Below, one piece after another: positions 5,915 through 7,422 of a stretch of DNA of 7,422 nucleotides. Every line of letters starts with the position of its first letter. Position 1 is the first letter of the stretch. This stretch comes from Candidatus Melainabacteria bacterium. GTDB taxonomy: Bacteria > Cyanobacteriota > Vampirovibrionia > Obscuribacterales > Obscuribacteraceae. The stretch covers positions 1-7,422 of the forward strand of contig JACQVM010000429.1 of assembly GCA_016209785.1 (NCBI GenBank), read 5' to 3'. Made by a program: the position numbers and the translations under genes. The notes beneath the pieces are model-generated. The model did no database searches, had not been told where the DNA came from, and saw only the letters and a program-made list of their open reading frames with translations.

Positions 5915-7422
5915 CTGCGGGCAAGCGTTTTATACAATAAGTCTAAATCAATTGAGATATCAGATGCTGTGCCCCATTGATTGCTGATACTAACTATCCA
6001 TTGACCAGTAGCCTGGTCTTGATAGCAATCAGTAATGTTCACCATATGTGGTGGCAATATCTTGACCGCAGGAGATATATTGGGTTGAAGTTGATCGGGA
6101 ACTTGTAAGGGTTTGCCTTTAGACGAGCGTTCAGTGGTTTGATACAGTCCATCCATTTGCGGTTCTGGCTCGTCGGCTAGTCCGTAAGCCTGTCCGTTGG
6201 TGGTGTAGTGGTCTGTTGTTGTAGTGGTATCGTAGGCCTTACTCCATGGTGGTTGATAAGGATCAACCAGAACCAGCAAGGGCATGTTGCTTTTCTGTTG
6301 CTGCTGAATTGTTCTTAAGAGCTCTCCAGAAGACGCCACGCTTGCTTCAGTGTAAGCATTCTCTTGCTTGGGAGATAACTGTGTCATGCCTTTATCGACA
6401 ACCAAGAAAGGAACAGATCCTTCCTGTGAAAACTCCCTATATAGCTTGGTCATCTCAGTGTGTGGAATGTTGGGACCATCATCTATGGTTTGACCAGTAC
6501 CATCAATTAAACGTTCTCCTGAGTCATCTTTTGTGACATTGTGCAGTTGTTGGTATGTAATAGGTGCTTGATATTGCCGACCCTCTTTATTGTAGTCATC
6601 GTGTCCTGCCCAATGGGCATTTACCAAAGCAAGTTGAAGTATCTGATTGGCATAACTACGCTTGCCGTCTGGCAGCGGCTGCTCGGACGCTTCTGAATCA
6701 GGTCTGAGACTGTCTTTGGTAATTGTTACTGTCATTCCGCTCAATGTCTTGAACTCTCCATCCTTGCTGGTGGCAATGTCTGCAATGACTCGAGCAGCAG
6801 ATGCAGGGTTGCGGGCATACAGTCTGACAGACAGCGCACTAGGGCCACAGGTGTTGTGCTGCCCTTGATTCAGATCAAATGGCTGAGCTGCTTGATGTAT
6901 TATTTGTGCAGCAAGCAGTACTCTCAAGTTCTCATCGATAATGGTGTCGTCTTTAGAGGTCAATAAGCGAGCTACCTGCCTGTATGTACGAGTTACCTCT
7001 TCTGGTGCTAAGTGATCTTCTTTAGCACGTGATTCAAACTTGGCTAAATCAGTCTGTAGTTGTCGTAGGGTTTGTGGGTTGCTTATCTTCTCAGTTAGTA
7101 GTTTTTCTACTTGGTTATGGTCTACCCTACAGATCTGTCCGTAAATATCTTTAGTCCAATTAAAATCGAAGAAACTTTCCCCTAACAAGTTTCTTGATTC
7201 AGTAATTGCCTGTTGTGTAAGCGATAGTGGTATGGGCATAAGAATATCGGTAGCAATTTGAGCCCATGCGAGGCTGTCAGTCACTAGCTGATTGTGCTTC
7301 TCAGTAGCTTCAGGTCTTGGTTTGCTGCCGCCCATTGCTGTTGGCTCGTCAGGGACATCTACATGTATATATCCCTTGCCATAATCTTTTTGACAGGATT
7401 GATACAACAGCACTGTCCAAGC
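5905..7422 (-). CDS. Papain-like cysteine peptidase-domain protein, N-terminus beyond the window
   Basis: The frame is open through the right edge, so the gene is 5'-truncated here. A GTG at 7411-7413 would give 502 residues, but no Shine-Dalgarno can be judged. Numbered from that GTG, NQG-QHNT-CGPSAL at 182-194 resembles the oxyanion Gln and nucleophile Cys (C189) region of papain-like enzymes (papain NQGSCGSCW). H456 in PPHMVNITDCY and N478 in SISNQWGTAS (compare papain KNSWGTGWG) would complete a Cys-His-Asn triad. Cys to His spans 267 residues, far more than in papain. The difference includes Gln-rich and Thr-rich low-complexity stretches at 369-373 and 395-405. Residues 100-175 are helical and charged, possibly a pro-region or regulatory part. 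No signal peptide is visible in this part. Proteolytic activity is inferred only; a transpeptidase or an inactive homologue is possible. It converges on folA with 6 bases between stops. Confidence 0.75.
   Translation of the reverse strand, partial: AWTVLLYQSCQKDYGKGYIHVDVPDEPTAMGGSKPRPEATEKHNQLVTDSLAWAQIATDILMPIPLSLTQQAITESRNLLGESFFDFNWTKDIYGQICRVDHNQVEKLLTEKISNPQTLRQLQTDLAKFESRAKEDHLAPEEVTRTYRQVARLLTSKDDTIIDENLRVLLAAQIIHQAAQPFDLNQGQHNTCGPSALSVRLYARNPASAARVIADIATSKDGEFKTLSGMTVTITKDSLRPDSEASEQPLPDGKRSYANQILQLALVNAHWAGHDDYNKEGRQYQAPITYQQLHNVTKDDSGERLIDGTGQTIDDGPNIPHTEMTKLYREFSQEGSVPFLVVDKGMTQLSPKQENAYTEASVASSGELLRTIQQQQKSNMPLLVLVDPYQPPWSKAYDTTTTTDHYTTNGQAYGLADEPEPQMDGLYQTTERSSKGKPLQVPDQLQPNISPAVKILPPHMVNITDCYQDQATGQWIVSISNQWGTASDISIDLDLLYKTLARRKR

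Noticed and set aside
6246..6868. Top-strand frames opposite the papain-like gene
   Set aside because: Short, no ribosome sites, overlap a long bottom-strand gene with recognisable motifs.

Overview
The window is gene-dense bacterial DNA of moderate GC content, judged by eye. Genes start at ATG or GTG behind purine-rich Shine-Dalgarno sequences and no introns are needed, so it is bacterial or possibly plasmid DNA. My tentative placement is an Obscuribacterales-like (Melainabacteria/Vampirovibrionia) genome. The reason is a very large protein with a glycine/alanine-rich helical N-terminal module joined to an enzyme domain, next to a papain-like protein and a Q/R-rich disordered protein, a style I recall from that group. 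This rests on memory, not on a search, and is weak evidence.

Left part (1-1621): a partial rightward reading frame with a Cys/His pattern enters from the left edge. It converges on a short leftward gene for a Q/R/E-rich disordered protein, with two adjacent hairpins between them. Across a 140-base divergent intergenic region lies a rightward Nudix hydrolase of the ADP-ribose pyrophosphatase type. A 12-codon leader reading frame with a good Shine-Dalgarno precedes it and overlaps its start codon as ATGA.

Middle (1627-4347, leftward): a 906-residue protein with a glycine-rich helical N-terminal region, an unassigned middle, a class I SAM-dependent methyltransferase domain and a Leu/Pro/Ser-rich tail. 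It ends 5 bases from the Nudix stop codon. It is divergent from the next operon across 200 bases that contain a perfect 13-base palindrome.

Right part (4548-7422): a compact two-gene operon, thyA then folA, with 4 bases between them. Together they make dTMP and regenerate tetrahydrofolate: thymidylate synthase oxidises methylene-tetrahydrofolate to dihydrofolate, and dihydrofolate reductase restores it. The DHFR sequence looks more like eukaryotic DHFRs than the E. coli enzyme. The operon converges on a leftward gene, cut by the right edge, whose product carries a papain-like Cys/His/Asn motif set. A small hairpin with T-runs on both sides overlaps both stop codons and may serve as a shared two-way terminator.

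The core metabolic genes (thyA, folA, Nudix) can be identified with good confidence. The three leftward genes are accessory, and two of them are enzyme-like proteins of unknown target. I saw no tRNA, rRNA, CRISPR array, transposase or complete mobile element.
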